Origin: Staphylococcus simulans
Lineage (GTDB): Bacteria; Bacillota; Bacilli; Staphylococcales; Staphylococcaceae
Direction of reading: 5' to 3'
Length of the DNA stretch: 64,000 nt
Assembly (NCBI RefSeq): GCF_002902285.1
Contig: NZ_PPRU01000015.1
Coordinates: forward strand, 100,137 to 164,136
In this document: positions 18,295 to 26,889 of the stretch, piece by piece
How positions within the stretch are numbered: position 1 is the stretch's first letter
How the letters are laid out: each line of letters opens with the position of its first letter
Notes under the pieces: generated by a model
What the model was told of the DNA's origin: nothing
The model's database searches: none
Seen by the model: only the letters and a program-made list of their open reading frames with translations
Made by a program: the position numbers and the translations under genes

Positions 18295-19446
18295 ATGAGC
18301 AAAATCGCAATTGTTAGTGCAAAACGTACACCAGTAGGAAAATTCAGAGGGAAATTAAGAGATTATTCTGCAGTACAACTTGGCACCATCGCTTTAGAAG
18401 CAGCAATTGATGCTATCAATCTGCCGAAAGATAAAATCGAGAATGTAATTTTTGGTAACGTATTGCAAGCAGGCAACGGTCAGAATCCAGCACGCCAAAT
18501 CTTGGTGAATGCCGGATTGCCGACATCAACTCCTGGAATGACTATCAACGAAGTATGCGGATCTGGTTTAAAAGCTGTAATCTTAGGTAAACAACTGATT
18601 CAATTAGGGGAAGCAAAAGTTGTCGCAGTTGGCGGTGTTGAAAGTATGACAAATGCACCGAAACTGGTATTACCTGGACAAGAAAAACCTGTACCAAGCT
18701 TTATGCATGACGGTTTGACAGATGCGTTTGAAAATGTACCGATGGGGATTACGGCTGAACGTATTGCGGATAAATATGAAGTGACACGTGAACAACAAGA
18801 TGCGTTTGCGGTCAATTCACATCAAAAAGCGTACGAAGCATCTCAAGCTGGTAAATACCAAGCAGAAATGATTCCATTAACAGATGCAGATGGCGAAGAA
18901 ATGACAATGGACGAAGGAATCCGCGGTAACAGTAATGTAGAGAAACTTGCGACTTTAGATACTATCTTCAAAGAAGACGGTACAGTAACAGCAGGAAATG
19001 CTTCAAGTATCAATGACGGTGCATCAGCCTTAATCTTAATGGATGCAGACTATGCACGTGAAAACGGCTATGAAATTATGGGGATTTTAGGTGATTACGC
19101 AGAAGTCGGTTGTGATCCTGAAATTATGGGTATCGCACCTTACTATGCTGTATCTAAATTATTAGAGAAAACAAATCAAACAATTGATGATATTGATTTA
19201 GTAGAAATGACAGAAGCATTTTCAGTTCAAAGTATTGCGGTTAAAGAGAATTTGAACATTCCAGATGAGAAATTGAACATCTACGGCGGCGCAGTCGCAA
19301 TCGGTCATCCAATCGGTGCTTCAGGGGCACGTTTAGTGACATCATTAGTTCATGAACTGCATCAAGAAAATAAACACAACGGTATTGCAACAGCATGTAT
19401 CGGTGGCGGTTTAGGTATCGCATTAGAAGTTGAAAAAGGAGAGTAA
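18295..19446 (+). CDS. acetyl-CoA C-acetyltransferase (thiolase)
   Basis: The 383-residue biosynthetic thiolase makes acetoacetyl-CoA, the co-substrate of MvaS. The nucleophilic Cys is in NEVCGSGLKAV (about residue 86), the His in GHPIGASGAR and the second Cys in CIGGGLG near the C terminus. The next gene, mvaA, starts 5 bp after its stop, so it belongs to the mevalonate unit rather than to fatty-acid degradation. Symbols such as mvaC or thl are used for relatives; I leave it blank. Confidence 0.95.
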   Translation: MSKIAIVSAKRTPVGKFRGKLRDYSAVQLGTIALEAAIDAINLPKDKIENVIFGNVLQAGNGQNPARQILVNAGLPTSTPGMTINEVCGSGLKAVILGKQLIQLGEAKVVAVGGVESMTNAPKLVLPGQEKPVPSFMHDGLTDAFENVPMGITAERIADKYEVTREQQDAFAVNSHQKAYEASQAGKYQAEMIPLTDADGEEMTMDEGIRGNSNVEKLATLDTIFKEDGTVTAGNASSINDGASALILMDADYARENGYEIMGILGDYAEVGCDPEIMGIAPYYAVSKLLEKTNQTIDDIDLVEMTEAFSVQSIAVKENLNIPDEKLNIYGGAVAIGHPIGASGARLVTSLVHELHQENKHNGIATACIGGGLGIALEVEKGE

Positions 19447-19451
19447 GCAAC

Positions 19452-20729
19452 ATGAAAGCATTGGGGAAAGATTTCAGACACTTATCACGTCAAGATAAAT
19501 TACAGCGTTTAGAAGACAATGGTTGGATTTCACAAGAAAGTCATCAAGAATTGTTAGATATACCGCTGCTTTCTGAAGAAGTGGCTGATAGTCTGATTGA
19601 AAATGTGATTACACAAGGTGCATTGCCTGTCGGATTATTACCAGACATTATTGTAGACGGTAAACATTATGCGGTGCCGATGATGGTAGAAGAACCATCA
19701 GTCGTAGCTGCCGCAAGTTATGGTTCGAAGTTAGTCAATCAAACTGGCGGATTCAAAGTTGAATCGAGTGAACGTTTGATGATTGGACAAATTGTCTTTA
19801 TGGAAGTAGAAGATCCAGCACAATTAGCTGAACAATTAATTGAGAAAGAATCACAAATTCATCAAGTCGCAGATGCAAGTTATCCATCGATTTTAAAACG
19901 TGGCGGCGGTTATCGTAAAATTGATGTCGATACGTTTGAAAAAGAAAAACTGGTTTCTTTAAAAGTTTATGTTGATACAAAAGATGCGATGGGCGCTAAT
20001 ATGATGAATACCATCTTAGAAGGCATTTCTGGCTTCCTGAAAGGCGAATGGCCAGAAATCAATGTCCTAATGAGTATTTTGTCTAATCACGCTACAGCGT
20101 CACTTGTGTGCGTCTCAGGAGAAATTGATGTTTCAGCTTTAGCATGTGGTGAGATGAGCGGTGAAACAGTTGCGAAACGTTTGGAAGCTGCTTCAGTTTT
20201 AGCTTATGTCGATCCATACCGTGCAGTGACACATAATAAAGGTGTTATGAATGGTATTCATGCAGTAGTATTAGCAACAGGCAATGACACACGCAGTGCT
20301 GAAGCCAGTGCACACGCATATGCATGTAAAGAAGGACAATATCGCAGTATGACAAAATGGGAGTACTTAGAAGATAAAGGTCGTTTAAGAGGAACGATTG
20401 AAATTCCGATGACACTCGCAACTGTCGGTGGCGGTACAAAAGTGGTTCCGATTGCACGTTTAGCACAAGAAATCTTGCATGTGGATTCTGCACAAGAATT
20501 AGGTGAAGTTGTGGCAGCAGTCGGCTTGGCTCAAAACTTCTCAGCGTGTCGTGCTTTAGTATCTGAAGGTATTCAAGAAGGTCATATGAGTCTGCAGTAT
20601 AAATCATTGGCGATTGTCGCAGGTGCGAAAGGTGCAGAAATTGAACAGGTAGCCGATGCTTTAAAACAAGCAGACACTGCGAATATGGCTGAAGCGGAAA
20701 AAGTGTTAGCTGAATTACGTAGTAACTAA
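19452..20729 (+). CDS. mvaA: hydroxymethylglutaryl-CoA reductase, class II, MvaA
   Basis: The 425-residue soluble class II enzyme reduces HMG-CoA to mevalonate. Visible motifs are EEPSVVAAASYG (catalytic Glu region), DAMGANMMNT, the catalytic Lys in HNKGVMNG, GTIEIPMTLATVGGGT and the late catalytic His in EGHMSLQ. There is no membrane anchor, as usual for bacteria. It follows the thiolase in an operon and is closed by a terminator. Confidence 0.97.
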   Translation: MKALGKDFRHLSRQDKLQRLEDNGWISQESHQELLDIPLLSEEVADSLIENVITQGALPVGLLPDIIVDGKHYAVPMMVEEPSVVAAASYGSKLVNQTGGFKVESSERLMIGQIVFMEVEDPAQLAEQLIEKESQIHQVADASYPSILKRGGGYRKIDVDTFEKEKLVSLKVYVDTKDAMGANMMNTILEGISGFLKGEWPEINVLMSILSNHATASLVCVSGEIDVSALACGEMSGETVAKRLEAASVLAYVDPYRAVTHNKGVMNGIHAVVLATGNDTRSAEASAHAYACKEGQYRSMTKWEYLEDKGRLRGTIEIPMTLATVGGGTKVVPIARLAQEILHVDSAQELGEVVAAVGLAQNFSACRALVSEGIQEGHMSLQYKSLAIVAGAKGAEIEQVADALKQADTANMAEAEKVLAELRSN

Positions 20730-20774
20730 AAATAAATGTTATAAATCAATATGAGATGTCATTTTGATGAGAGA

Positions 20775-20804
20775 AGCGGGTTCTTAAAGAGGACTCGCTT
20801 TTTT
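20775..20804 (+). terminator. terminator of thiolase-mvaA
   Basis: AGCGGGTTC pairs with GGACTCGCT (two G-U pairs) around a 7-nt loop and is followed by TTTTT. Confidence 0.78.
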
Positions 20805-20809
20805 GACGT

Positions 20810-20840
20810 AAAAAAACAGCATCCCTTAAAGGAATGCTGC
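20810..20840 (-). terminator. terminator of the small heat-shock gene
   Basis: Read on the minus strand, CAGCATTCC and GGGATGCTG form a stem followed by a run of T. Confidence 0.8.
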
Positions 20841-20852
20841 GAAAAATAATTA

Positions 20853-21257
20853 TTAGTCGATTGTGATATTAGAACCTGCTAAGTCTTGTTCATCTTTCTT
20901 AGGCAATACAACAGTTAAGACACCATCTTTGTAAGATGCTGAAATCTTGTCGCTGTCGATATTACTGAAAGAGAATTCACGGCTGACACTGTCAGTGCTA
21001 CGTTCTCTTTGGATTACGCGACCTTCTTCATTTTCAGTACGACTTTCAATTGAGCGTTTTGCGCTGATTTTCAGTGTACCTTCATTATAAGAAAGGTTGA
21101 TATTCTTTTTATCAAATCCTGGTAAATCTGCTTCAACAATATATTGGTTATCTTTTTCTTTAATATCTGTTTTTACAGCATTTACTGTTGGGATTTGATC
21201 TATAAATTGGCGTCCGAATTCTTTGAAAATGTCAGTGGGTTTACTTTCGAAAGGCAT
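20853..21257 (-). CDS. Hsp20/alpha-crystallin family small heat-shock protein
   Basis: The 134-residue ATP-independent holdase has a short N-terminal arm and an alpha-crystallin domain over about residues 35-125, with the family pattern EADLPGFDKKNI and the closing ASYKDGVLTVVLPK (A-x-x-x-G-V-L). It should bind unfolding proteins under heat or oxidative stress. It is transcribed alone from its own upstream region. No CIRCE or CtsR heptad repeat was seen there; a possible SigB -10 was. Confidence 0.93.
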   Translation of the reverse strand: MPFESKPTDIFKEFGRQFIDQIPTVNAVKTDIKEKDNQYIVEADLPGFDKKNINLSYNEGTLKISAKRSIESRTENEEGRVIQRERSTDSVSREFSFSNIDSDKISASYKDGVLTVVLPKKDEQDLAGSNITID

Positions 21258-21306
21258 ATAAAATCGCTCCTTTTCATTGTTTAATTAAAGCTCGCTTTAG
21301 TCATTC

Positions 21307-21331
21307 ATACCCGAATTCTTGTAAGGCAATC
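21307..21331 (-). promoter_or_regulatory. possible SigB-type promoter of hsp20
   Basis: On the minus strand GGGTAT (21307-21312) matches a SigB -10, with GATTGC 13 bp upstream as a poor -35 (consensus GTTTWW). It lies about 50 bp before the start codon. SigB control would be reasonable for a stress chaperone, but the -35 is weak. Confidence 0.3.
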
Positions 21332-21407
21332 TTACTGAGTATTCAGCGAGTTCTGACTTTAATTATATCACGTCCAGGAGCTGATAGATAATCAGAGGAT
21401 TGTAGTG

Positions 21408-21845
21408 TTAGGCTTCAGAAAAGTTATTAACGATAAATTTCGATAGGATAGATTTAATTGTTTTCGCATCTTCCATTGAAATGTCTAAATCATTGAAAAC
21501 TTCTATCGCAATATGTGAGATTTCGTGGCGAGTGTTAACACCTTCTTCAGTTAAAGAGACAAGGAGATTTCTTTCGTCTGATGGCTGTCTAAGGCGTTTG
21601 ACAAGTCCTTGTTTTTCTAACTTTTTAATCATAGGTGTTAATGTTCCGGAATCTAAATATAATCTTTCCCCTAAAGATTTGATGTTGATAGATTCATCGT
21701 CTTCTATAGCGAGTAGAACAATATAGCCAGTATATGTCAGCCCATATTTCTTAAGATGCGGGGTGTAACGCTTAATTATCTCTTTAGACGACACATAGAA
21801 TAAAAAACATAATTGTTTATCTAAAAAGTTGTTAGGTTCATGCAA
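21408..21845 (-). CDS. sarZ: SarZ, MarR/OhrR-type redox regulator
   Basis: The 145-residue winged-helix protein of the SarZ/MgrA group has a single cysteine, Cys13 in KQLCFLFYVSSKE, the position of the redox-sensing thiol of S. aureus SarZ. The recognition helix region LYLDSGTLTPMIKKLEKQGLV and the wing DERNLLVSLTEEG are typical. In S. aureus SarZ controls virulence, metabolism and oxidative stress genes; in a food-associated species the metabolic role is more likely. Start is TTG 21845 with AAGGAG about 8 nt upstream. It diverges from a nitroreductase gene. Confidence 0.9.
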   Translation of the reverse strand: MHEPNNFLDKQLCFLFYVSSKEIIKRYTPHLKKYGLTYTGYIVLLAIEDDESINIKSLGERLYLDSGTLTPMIKKLEKQGLVKRLRQPSDERNLLVSLTEEGVNTRHEISHIAIEVFNDLDISMEDAKTIKSILSKFIVNNFSEA

Positions 21846-22013
21846 TTAAATCACTCCTTATTTAAAATAACGATATTATGAACGCAATCACTTGTCAAGA
21901 ATAAATTTCGTGCCTATAATTTACTATGTTTAAACTTTGTAGTATGAAAATATTCAAATAGATTCCGTTTTGTTCGAAAAATAAACATAATAGATAAAGG
22001 AGCAAAAAATATA

Positions 22014-22640
22014 ATGGAAAAACAATGGTTTGATGATGTGCTGAGAGCACGTAAATCAGTAAAGGTTTATGACCCGAATGTGAAGATTTCACATGAAGAA
22101 ATGGATGAAATGTTAGGGAAAGCAGCACTAGCACCTTCTTCAATTAATATGCAGCCATGGAGAGTTGTTGTAGTAGATAGTGAAGAAGGAAAAGAAAAAG
22201 TCCGTCCTGCTATGCAATTCAATACAAGACAAAACGATACATCTGCAGCGATGGTTGTTATTTTCGGTGATTTACGCAACTACGAGTATGGTGAACAAAT
22301 CTATCAAGGTAACGTTGATAAAGGCTATATGCCTCAAGAAACTAAAGATGACTTATTATCTAAGTTTCTACCATTTTATAAAGGGTTAAGCTTGCCGCAA
22401 ATGACATCTATCGTAAATATCGACTGCAGCTTGTTTGCGATGCAGTTCATGCTTGTCGCAAAAGCGCATGGCTATGATACTAATCCAATCGGCGGTTTCG
22501 ATAGAGAAAATATTGCTTCTATTTTAGGTTTAGATCCTGAACGCTATGTTCCAGTAATGGTGGTTGCTGTAGGTAAGGCAGATCAAGCAGCACATCATAC
22601 GTATCGTTTAGATGTAGATGCTTTCAGACGTTATTTCTAA
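22014..22640 (+). CDS. nitroreductase family FMN protein
   Basis: The 208-residue flavin oxidoreductase of the NfsB/FRP fold shows the N-terminal FMN phosphate motif RARKSVKVYD, the APSSINMQPW loop and GGFDRENI near the end of the fold. Such enzymes reduce nitro or quinone compounds with NAD(P)H; the physiological substrate is unknown. It diverges from sarZ with 168 bp between, which makes regulation by SarZ plausible but unproven. A good AAAGGAGC ribosome site precedes ATG 22014. Confidence 0.9.
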   Translation: MEKQWFDDVLRARKSVKVYDPNVKISHEEMDEMLGKAALAPSSINMQPWRVVVVDSEEGKEKVRPAMQFNTRQNDTSAAMVVIFGDLRNYEYGEQIYQGNVDKGYMPQETKDDLLSKFLPFYKGLSLPQMTSIVNIDCSLFAMQFMLVAKAHGYDTNPIGGFDRENIASILGLDPERYVPVMVVAVGKADQAAHHTYRLDVDAFRRYF

Positions 22641-22765
22641 TGTAATCATCGACAAATTTGTTACAATATAATTAAACGTGTGACAAGTAAGGGAAACTTC
22701 ATTCATAATTATATAGATAATATATTTTTATATGGATGAAGTTTAAAGGCTAAAGGAGTCTGGCT

Positions 22766-23122
22766 ATGAGTAAAAAAGTTTTTCATTTGATTTTAATTAT
22801 TATCGGTTCCTTAATTATCGCAACAGTATTCTTCTTTGGTTTGAAAACCTATCAAGGTAAGCAAAATTTAAAATTGGTGGATCAGTATATTGCTGAACAT
22901 CAATTACAAGATGATATCAAATCAGAAAAGAAAAAATTCAATGCGAAAGACGGCGTTTATTATAAAGAGGTTGTCTTTAAAGATGAACCGCAATTAACGT
23001 ATGTGATTCAACCGATGGGGACTTCAAAGGGATTATTTGCACAAGCATTTGATACGCAAACAAGAAAGCATATCAAAAAAGCTAAACATAATTTCTTTGA
23101 TGACAATTATAAGCTTAAATAA
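22766..23122 (+). CDS. DUF3139-type small membrane-anchored protein
   Basis: The 118-residue protein has an N-terminal signal anchor (residues 7-28, IILIIIGSLIIATVF... type) and a charged extracytoplasmic domain of about 90 residues with no cysteine. It resembles DUF3139 proteins of staphylococci; the assignment is from pattern memory. Function is unknown. It stands alone with a terminator after it. Confidence 0.75.
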   Translation: MSKKVFHLILIIIGSLIIATVFFFGLKTYQGKQNLKLVDQYIAEHQLQDDIKSEKKKFNAKDGVYYKEVVFKDEPQLTYVIQPMGTSKGLFAQAFDTQTRKHIKKAKHNFFDDNYKLK

Positions 23123-23152
23123 CCGATTAAGTATGTTAGAATAAATGTGATT

Positions 23153-23192
23153 AAGACATTAAACACGATGAATAGTGTTTAGTGTCTTATTT
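23153..23192 (+). terminator. terminator of the DUF3139 gene
   Basis: A 14-bp stem (AAGACATTAAACAC / GTGTTTAGTGTCTT, one G-U pair) with a short loop, followed by ATTT. Confidence 0.65.
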
Positions 23193-23321
23193 GCGTTACA
23201 AGGATAGTTGTGTGAGTATGAAAACTCTATCACAACTTATCAAAAATTGATTATTATCATCAAAAATGGATATAACACCTTTAGTATCAGCATAGAGAAA
23301 AAACATGATAGGAGGGACGGC

Positions 23322-24224
23322 ATGACACACAGAAATCAAAAACGTTGGCCGGGCTTTGTACTCGTGATTATTGGCTCTATCTTCTGGGGCGTCGGCGGTA
23401 CAGTATCACAATGGTTGTTTGAAAATAAACAATTACCGGTCACGTGGTTCGTGGGTGTTCGTTTATTAGTATCTGGATTACTTTTAGTTATAATGTCATT
23501 CTTTTTAGAAGGTAAGAAGACAATCACCATTTGGGCAGATAAAAAAGATACGCTCAAATTATTTATTTACTCACTCATTGGTATGTTAGGTGTGCAATAC
23601 TGCTTTATGGCGACCATTCATTATGGTAACGCAGCAGTAGCGACGTTGCTCCAATATTTAGGTCCTGTCATTATTATCTTGTATTTAGTTGCAGCTAAAG
23701 TCATCCGTTTCAGATGGAAAGAAGGTATCGCAGTCACATTGGCACTGAGTGGTACATTCTTCCTATTAACGAATGGTTCGCTTGCGACATTATCTGTTCC
23801 GATGCCAGCAATTATTTGGGGTGTAATGTCAGCTTTTGCGATGGCATTCTATACCATCTTCCCCGTACAATTGCTTGCTAAGTGGGGAACGGTCAATGTT
23901 GTAGGTTGGGCGATGTTAATCGCAGGTATATTCTTAAACTTCTTACATCCGATTTGGAAAGTTGATACATCAAATTGGGATGTAAAAGTCATTGTGTATT
24001 TATTCATTTCAGTGATTATTGGTACGATGTTTGCATTCTGGCTATTTATTTCCAGTTTGAAATTCTTATTCCCGCAAGAAGCCAGTGTACTTGGTACGAT
24101 CGAACCGTTAACAGCGATTTTATTATCGGTTGTATGGCTAGGCGTATCATTCGGTGCTTGGCAAGTTATGGGTGTCGCATTAATCGTATTAATGGTAATC
24201 TTCTTAGCAGTCGTCAAAGACTAG
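23322..24224 (+). CDS. EamA/DMT-family exporter
   Basis: The 300-residue protein has ten hydrophobic helices in two EamA repeats (about residues 10-140 and 150-290). The family-like stretches are FWGVGGTVSQWLF, GNAAVATLLQYLGPV in repeat 1 and QEASVLGTIEPLTAILLSVV in repeat 2. Substrates are probably small metabolites or amino acids; not predictable here. ATG 23322 is chosen because GGAGGG is at 23311-23316; the frame stays open upstream to 23208, but that part reads as random low-complexity sequence without a ribosome site. Confidence 0.88.
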   Translation: MTHRNQKRWPGFVLVIIGSIFWGVGGTVSQWLFENKQLPVTWFVGVRLLVSGLLLVIMSFFLEGKKTITIWADKKDTLKLFIYSLIGMLGVQYCFMATIHYGNAAVATLLQYLGPVIIILYLVAAKVIRFRWKEGIAVTLALSGTFFLLTNGSLATLSVPMPAIIWGVMSAFAMAFYTIFPVQLLAKWGTVNVVGWAMLIAGIFLNFLHPIWKVDTSNWDVKVIVYLFISVIIGTMFAFWLFISSLKFLFPQEASVLGTIEPLTAILLSVVWLGVSFGAWQVMGVALIVLMVIFLAVVKD

Positions 24225-24229
24225 CGGTA

Positions 24230-24346
24230 TAATTAGGATAGAAAGATAATTGCTTCAAAATATGTTATTTTACACTGTTATTTAATATAATTTTGAACAT
24301 TTAGTGTAAAATCATCTTGAAGTTTTAAATTTTTCTATCCTAATTA
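24230..24346. repeat. nested inverted repeat between the EamA gene and gltT
   Basis: Three nested arm pairs are in register: TAATTAGGATAGAAA (24230-24244) with TTTCTATCCTAATTA (24332-24346), CTTCAA (24253-24258) with TTGAAG (24317-24322), and ATTTTACACT (24267-24276) with AGTGTAAAAT (24303-24312). Together they could fold into one long interrupted hairpin of 117 nt. There is no coding capacity. It could be a terminator of the EamA unit, a MITE-like remnant or a structured RNA. Confidence 0.7.
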
Positions 24347-24350
24347 TTTA

Positions 24351-24381
24351 TTTTCTGATATAATTAAACAATGTCAGAAAA
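24351..24381 (+). promoter_or_regulatory. short hairpin next to the gltT ribosome site
   Basis: TTTTCTGA (24351-24358) and TCAGAAAA (24374-24381) are perfect complements; the right arm abuts the AAGGGGAG ribosome site. The loop contains TATAATT, so it could also be a regulator site over the -10. Low certainty. Confidence 0.4.
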
Positions 24382-24396
24382 AGGGGAGATGCATCA

Positions 24397-25674
24397 ATGG
24401 CTATATTTAAGAGAAAAATAAGTTTACCAGTGCAGGTTATGATCGCGCTTGTTCTTGGTGTTGTTGTAGGACTATTGCTTTATGGACAAAAAGACATCGC
24501 GAATTATATACAACCGCTTGGTGATATATTTTTAAACTTAATTAAAATGATTGTTATTCCAGTCGTTTTCTGTTCGCTTGCCTTATCTATTTCAGGTGTA
24601 GGTGAATCTAAAACAGTTGGACGTTATGGACTTAAAACAATTATTTACTTTGAAGTGATTACAACTATCGCAATTGCATTAGGTGTTTTGTTCGCGAATA
24701 TCTTTAAACCGGGGACGGGACTAGATCCGAACAAATTACCAAAAGGTGATATTACTAAATATGAATCATCAGCACATGCAGCTGAACATTCTACATATGG
24801 CAATCATTTTATTGATACCATTGTTAATATCATTCCGACGAACTTTTTCGAAGCATTAGCTAAAGGCGAATTGCTTCCGATTATCTTCTTCGCTGTATTC
24901 TTTGGATTAGGAATTGCAGCTATCGGAGAAAAAGGAGAGCCTGTTAAAGCTTTCTTAAGCGGAGTGTTAGAAGCGACATTCTGGATGATCAATAAAATCT
25001 TGAAACTCGCGCCTCTAGGCGTATTTGCATTTATTTGTGTAACAATTATGACATTTGGTGCTTCAGCATTGGTTCCACTATTGAAATTAGTGGCTGTTGT
25101 TATCGGCGCAATGGTCTTCTTTGTAGTAGTAGTATTGGGCATTGTAGCTAAATTATGCGGCATCAGTGTATTTGATATTATAAAAGTATTGAAAAGTGAA
25201 ATTTTATTGGCATTCTCAACTTCGAGTTCAGAAGCAGTATTGCCAGTTATGATGAAAAAAATGGAAAACTTCGGTTCTCCGAGAGACGTGACATCATTTG
25301 TAATTCCAATCGGCTACACATTCAACTTAGATGGTTCAGCACTGTATCAATCAATCGCCGCATTGTTCGTTGCACAAATGTATGGTATTCACTTAAGTTT
25401 AGGTGAACAACTTGTATTAATCTTTACATTGATGATTACATCAAAAGGTATGGCAGCGGTGCCGGGAACTTCAATCGTTGTACTTTTAACAACATTAGGT
25501 TCTATGGGCTTACCAGCAGCCGGTCTTGCATTAATCATCGGTGTGGACCGTATTCTAGATATGGTTCGTACATGCGTTAACGTAGTCGGTAACGCATTAT
25601 CAACAGTCGTTATTGCGAAATGGGAAAATGTCTTCGATAAACAAAAATCTGAAGACTACTTAAAATCTATTTAA
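24397..25674 (+). CDS. gltT: GltT, dicarboxylate/amino acid:cation symporter (glutamate/aspartate)
   Basis: The 425-residue SLC1/DAACS transporter carries the serine-rich hairpin motif STSSSEAVLPVMM (about residue 275), the TM7 motif FNLDGSALYQS (family NMDGT) and the second hairpin TSKGMAAVPGTS. Eight transmembrane helices and two re-entrant loops are expected. It should take up glutamate and aspartate with H+ or Na+. The AAAAGGGGAG ribosome site lies 8 nt before ATG 24397. Its position next to an EamA exporter matches the staphylococcal order. Confidence 0.92.
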   Translation: MAIFKRKISLPVQVMIALVLGVVVGLLLYGQKDIANYIQPLGDIFLNLIKMIVIPVVFCSLALSISGVGESKTVGRYGLKTIIYFEVITTIAIALGVLFANIFKPGTGLDPNKLPKGDITKYESSAHAAEHSTYGNHFIDTIVNIIPTNFFEALAKGELLPIIFFAVFFGLGIAAIGEKGEPVKAFLSGVLEATFWMINKILKLAPLGVFAFICVTIMTFGASALVPLLKLVAVVIGAMVFFVVVVLGIVAKLCGISVFDIIKVLKSEILLAFSTSSSEAVLPVMMKKMENFGSPRDVTSFVIPIGYTFNLDGSALYQSIAALFVAQMYGIHLSLGEQLVLIFTLMITSKGMAAVPGTSIVVLLTTLGSMGLPAAGLALIIGVDRILDMVRTCVNVVGNALSTVVIAKWENVFDKQKSEDYLKSI

Positions 25675-25751
25675 GCAATACACACGTATAGAGAGGTTGT
25701 TAAAACCTGACTCTAAATTTAAATTTTCTGACATAATATTTGTAAAACTAT

Positions 25752-25787
25752 TAAAAAAAACACCGGCGTAAAAACGTCGGTGTTTTC
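25752..25787. terminator. bidirectional terminator between gltT and the DUF4889 gene
   Basis: ACACCGGCGT and ACGTCGGTGT form a 10-bp stem with a 4-nt loop. Runs of A before and T after make it usable from both sides of the convergent genes. Confidence 0.85.
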
Positions 25788-25793
25788 GTATGC

Positions 25794-26132
25794 TTAATGA
25801 TGCATATCATGAATCTTCATCATTAAACCATGTGGAATATCATCATGTTCTACTACTTTTTTCTTACTGAACTCATCAGTACCTACTTTTTTAACAAGTA
25901 CCACAAAGTCGCCTTTTTTAGGCTTGAATTGATCGTCAGAATCAACTTTAACATTCTTCTCAATGTGATTATCTTTTTCACTGATCATTTTTTCAACCGT
26001 TTGATTATCTTTCATAATCCCGTAATATGTTTCTTTTTCGCCAGAAGCAAAGATCATAATAACTAATACGATACATGCGATTGTTAAAAGCGCAATCAGT
26101 GATATACCTAATGTTTTGCCATTCTTTTTCAT
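25794..26132 (-). CDS. DUF4889-type membrane-anchored protein
   Basis: The 112-residue protein has a single N-terminal transmembrane segment (about residues 8-29) followed by FASGEKETYYG and a charged outside domain ending in DIPHGLMMKIHDMHH. It resembles staphylococcal DUF4889 proteins from memory. The His/Met-rich tail (M-M-K-I-H-D-M-H-H) could bind metal, but that is a guess. It is a single-gene unit. Confidence 0.78.
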   Translation of the reverse strand: MKKNGKTLGISLIALLTIACIVLVIMIFASGEKETYYGIMKDNQTVEKMISEKDNHIEKNVKVDSDDQFKPKKGDFVVLVKKVGTDEFSKKKVVEHDDIPHGLMMKIHDMHH

Positions 26133-26256
26133 ATGTGTGAAACTCCTTTCTTTATCTGTTAATAGATATACCGAAAAATGATAAAAAAAGCAATGAATAA
26201 CAACATGGTTATATTTGTTATAATGAAATGTAACTTAGTCAAAAGGAGAGAGTACG

Positions 26257-26820
26257 ATGCATATAATTGTTTATTGCGGTGCAAGCACAGGACAAAATCC
26301 AGTGTATTTAAAGGCAGCAGAAGCGTTAGGTACATGGATGGCACAACACAATTATGGCTTAGTCTATGGCGGCGGCAATGTCGGTTTGATGGGACATCTC
26401 GCAGATACGGTTAAACAACATCAAGGCCATGTGGTAGGTGTCATGCCGAAATTCTTAGAAGAAAAAGAAATTGCGCATCAAGGTTTAGATGAATTGATAA
26501 TTGTTGATACCATGGCTGAGCGTAAAGCAGCTATGTTAGATAAAGGGGATGCTTGTTTAGCTTTACCTGGGGGACCAGGAACGTTAGAAGAAATTACGGA
26601 AATGGTTTCTTGGGCAAGAATCGGTCAAAATGCTAATCCATGTATCTTTTGGAACGTGAATGGTTATTATGACAAAATCGAAGCGTTTTATGACCAAATG
26701 GTTGAGGAAGGTTTTTTAAGTCAGGCAGACAGAGATTTGATTTTATTCACAAATGATTTTGAAACATTAGCAGCCTTTTTGAGAGACTATCAGCCACCGC
26801 ATATACGTCAATATAAATAA
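26257..26820 (+). CDS. LOG-family (TIGR00730) Rossmann-fold protein
   Basis: The 187-residue protein has both LOG signatures: GGGNVGLMG near residue 36 and PGGPGTLEEITEM near residue 107. Proteins of this family are phosphoribohydrolases that release the base from cytokinin riboside or nucleoside 5'-monophosphates; in bacteria they probably act on AMP-like substrates in nucleotide salvage. Start ATG 26257 follows AAAGGAGAG. It diverges from the DUF4889 gene. Confidence 0.9.
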   Translation: MHIIVYCGASTGQNPVYLKAAEALGTWMAQHNYGLVYGGGNVGLMGHLADTVKQHQGHVVGVMPKFLEEKEIAHQGLDELIIVDTMAERKAAMLDKGDACLALPGGPGTLEEITEMVSWARIGQNANPCIFWNVNGYYDKIEAFYDQMVEEGFLSQADRDLILFTNDFETLAAFLRDYQPPHIRQYK

Positions 26821-26876
26821 AATAGACATCGTGTATCAAAATAATGATTACTTTGATACATGATGTCTATCTTTTA
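26821..26876. terminator. bidirectional terminator between LOG gene and corA
   Basis: A stem of about 19 bp (ATAGACATC-TGTATCAAA against its complement ending GATGTCTAT, one mismatch) with an 11-nt loop and CTTTT after it. Confidence 0.85.
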
Positions 26877-26889
26877 GTTTGAAACTAGG

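Noticed and set aside
21258..21407. CtsR heptad or CIRCE element before hsp20
   Set aside because: No GGTCAAA-type tandem heptad or CIRCE inverted repeat is present; only a weak SigB-like -10 was kept.
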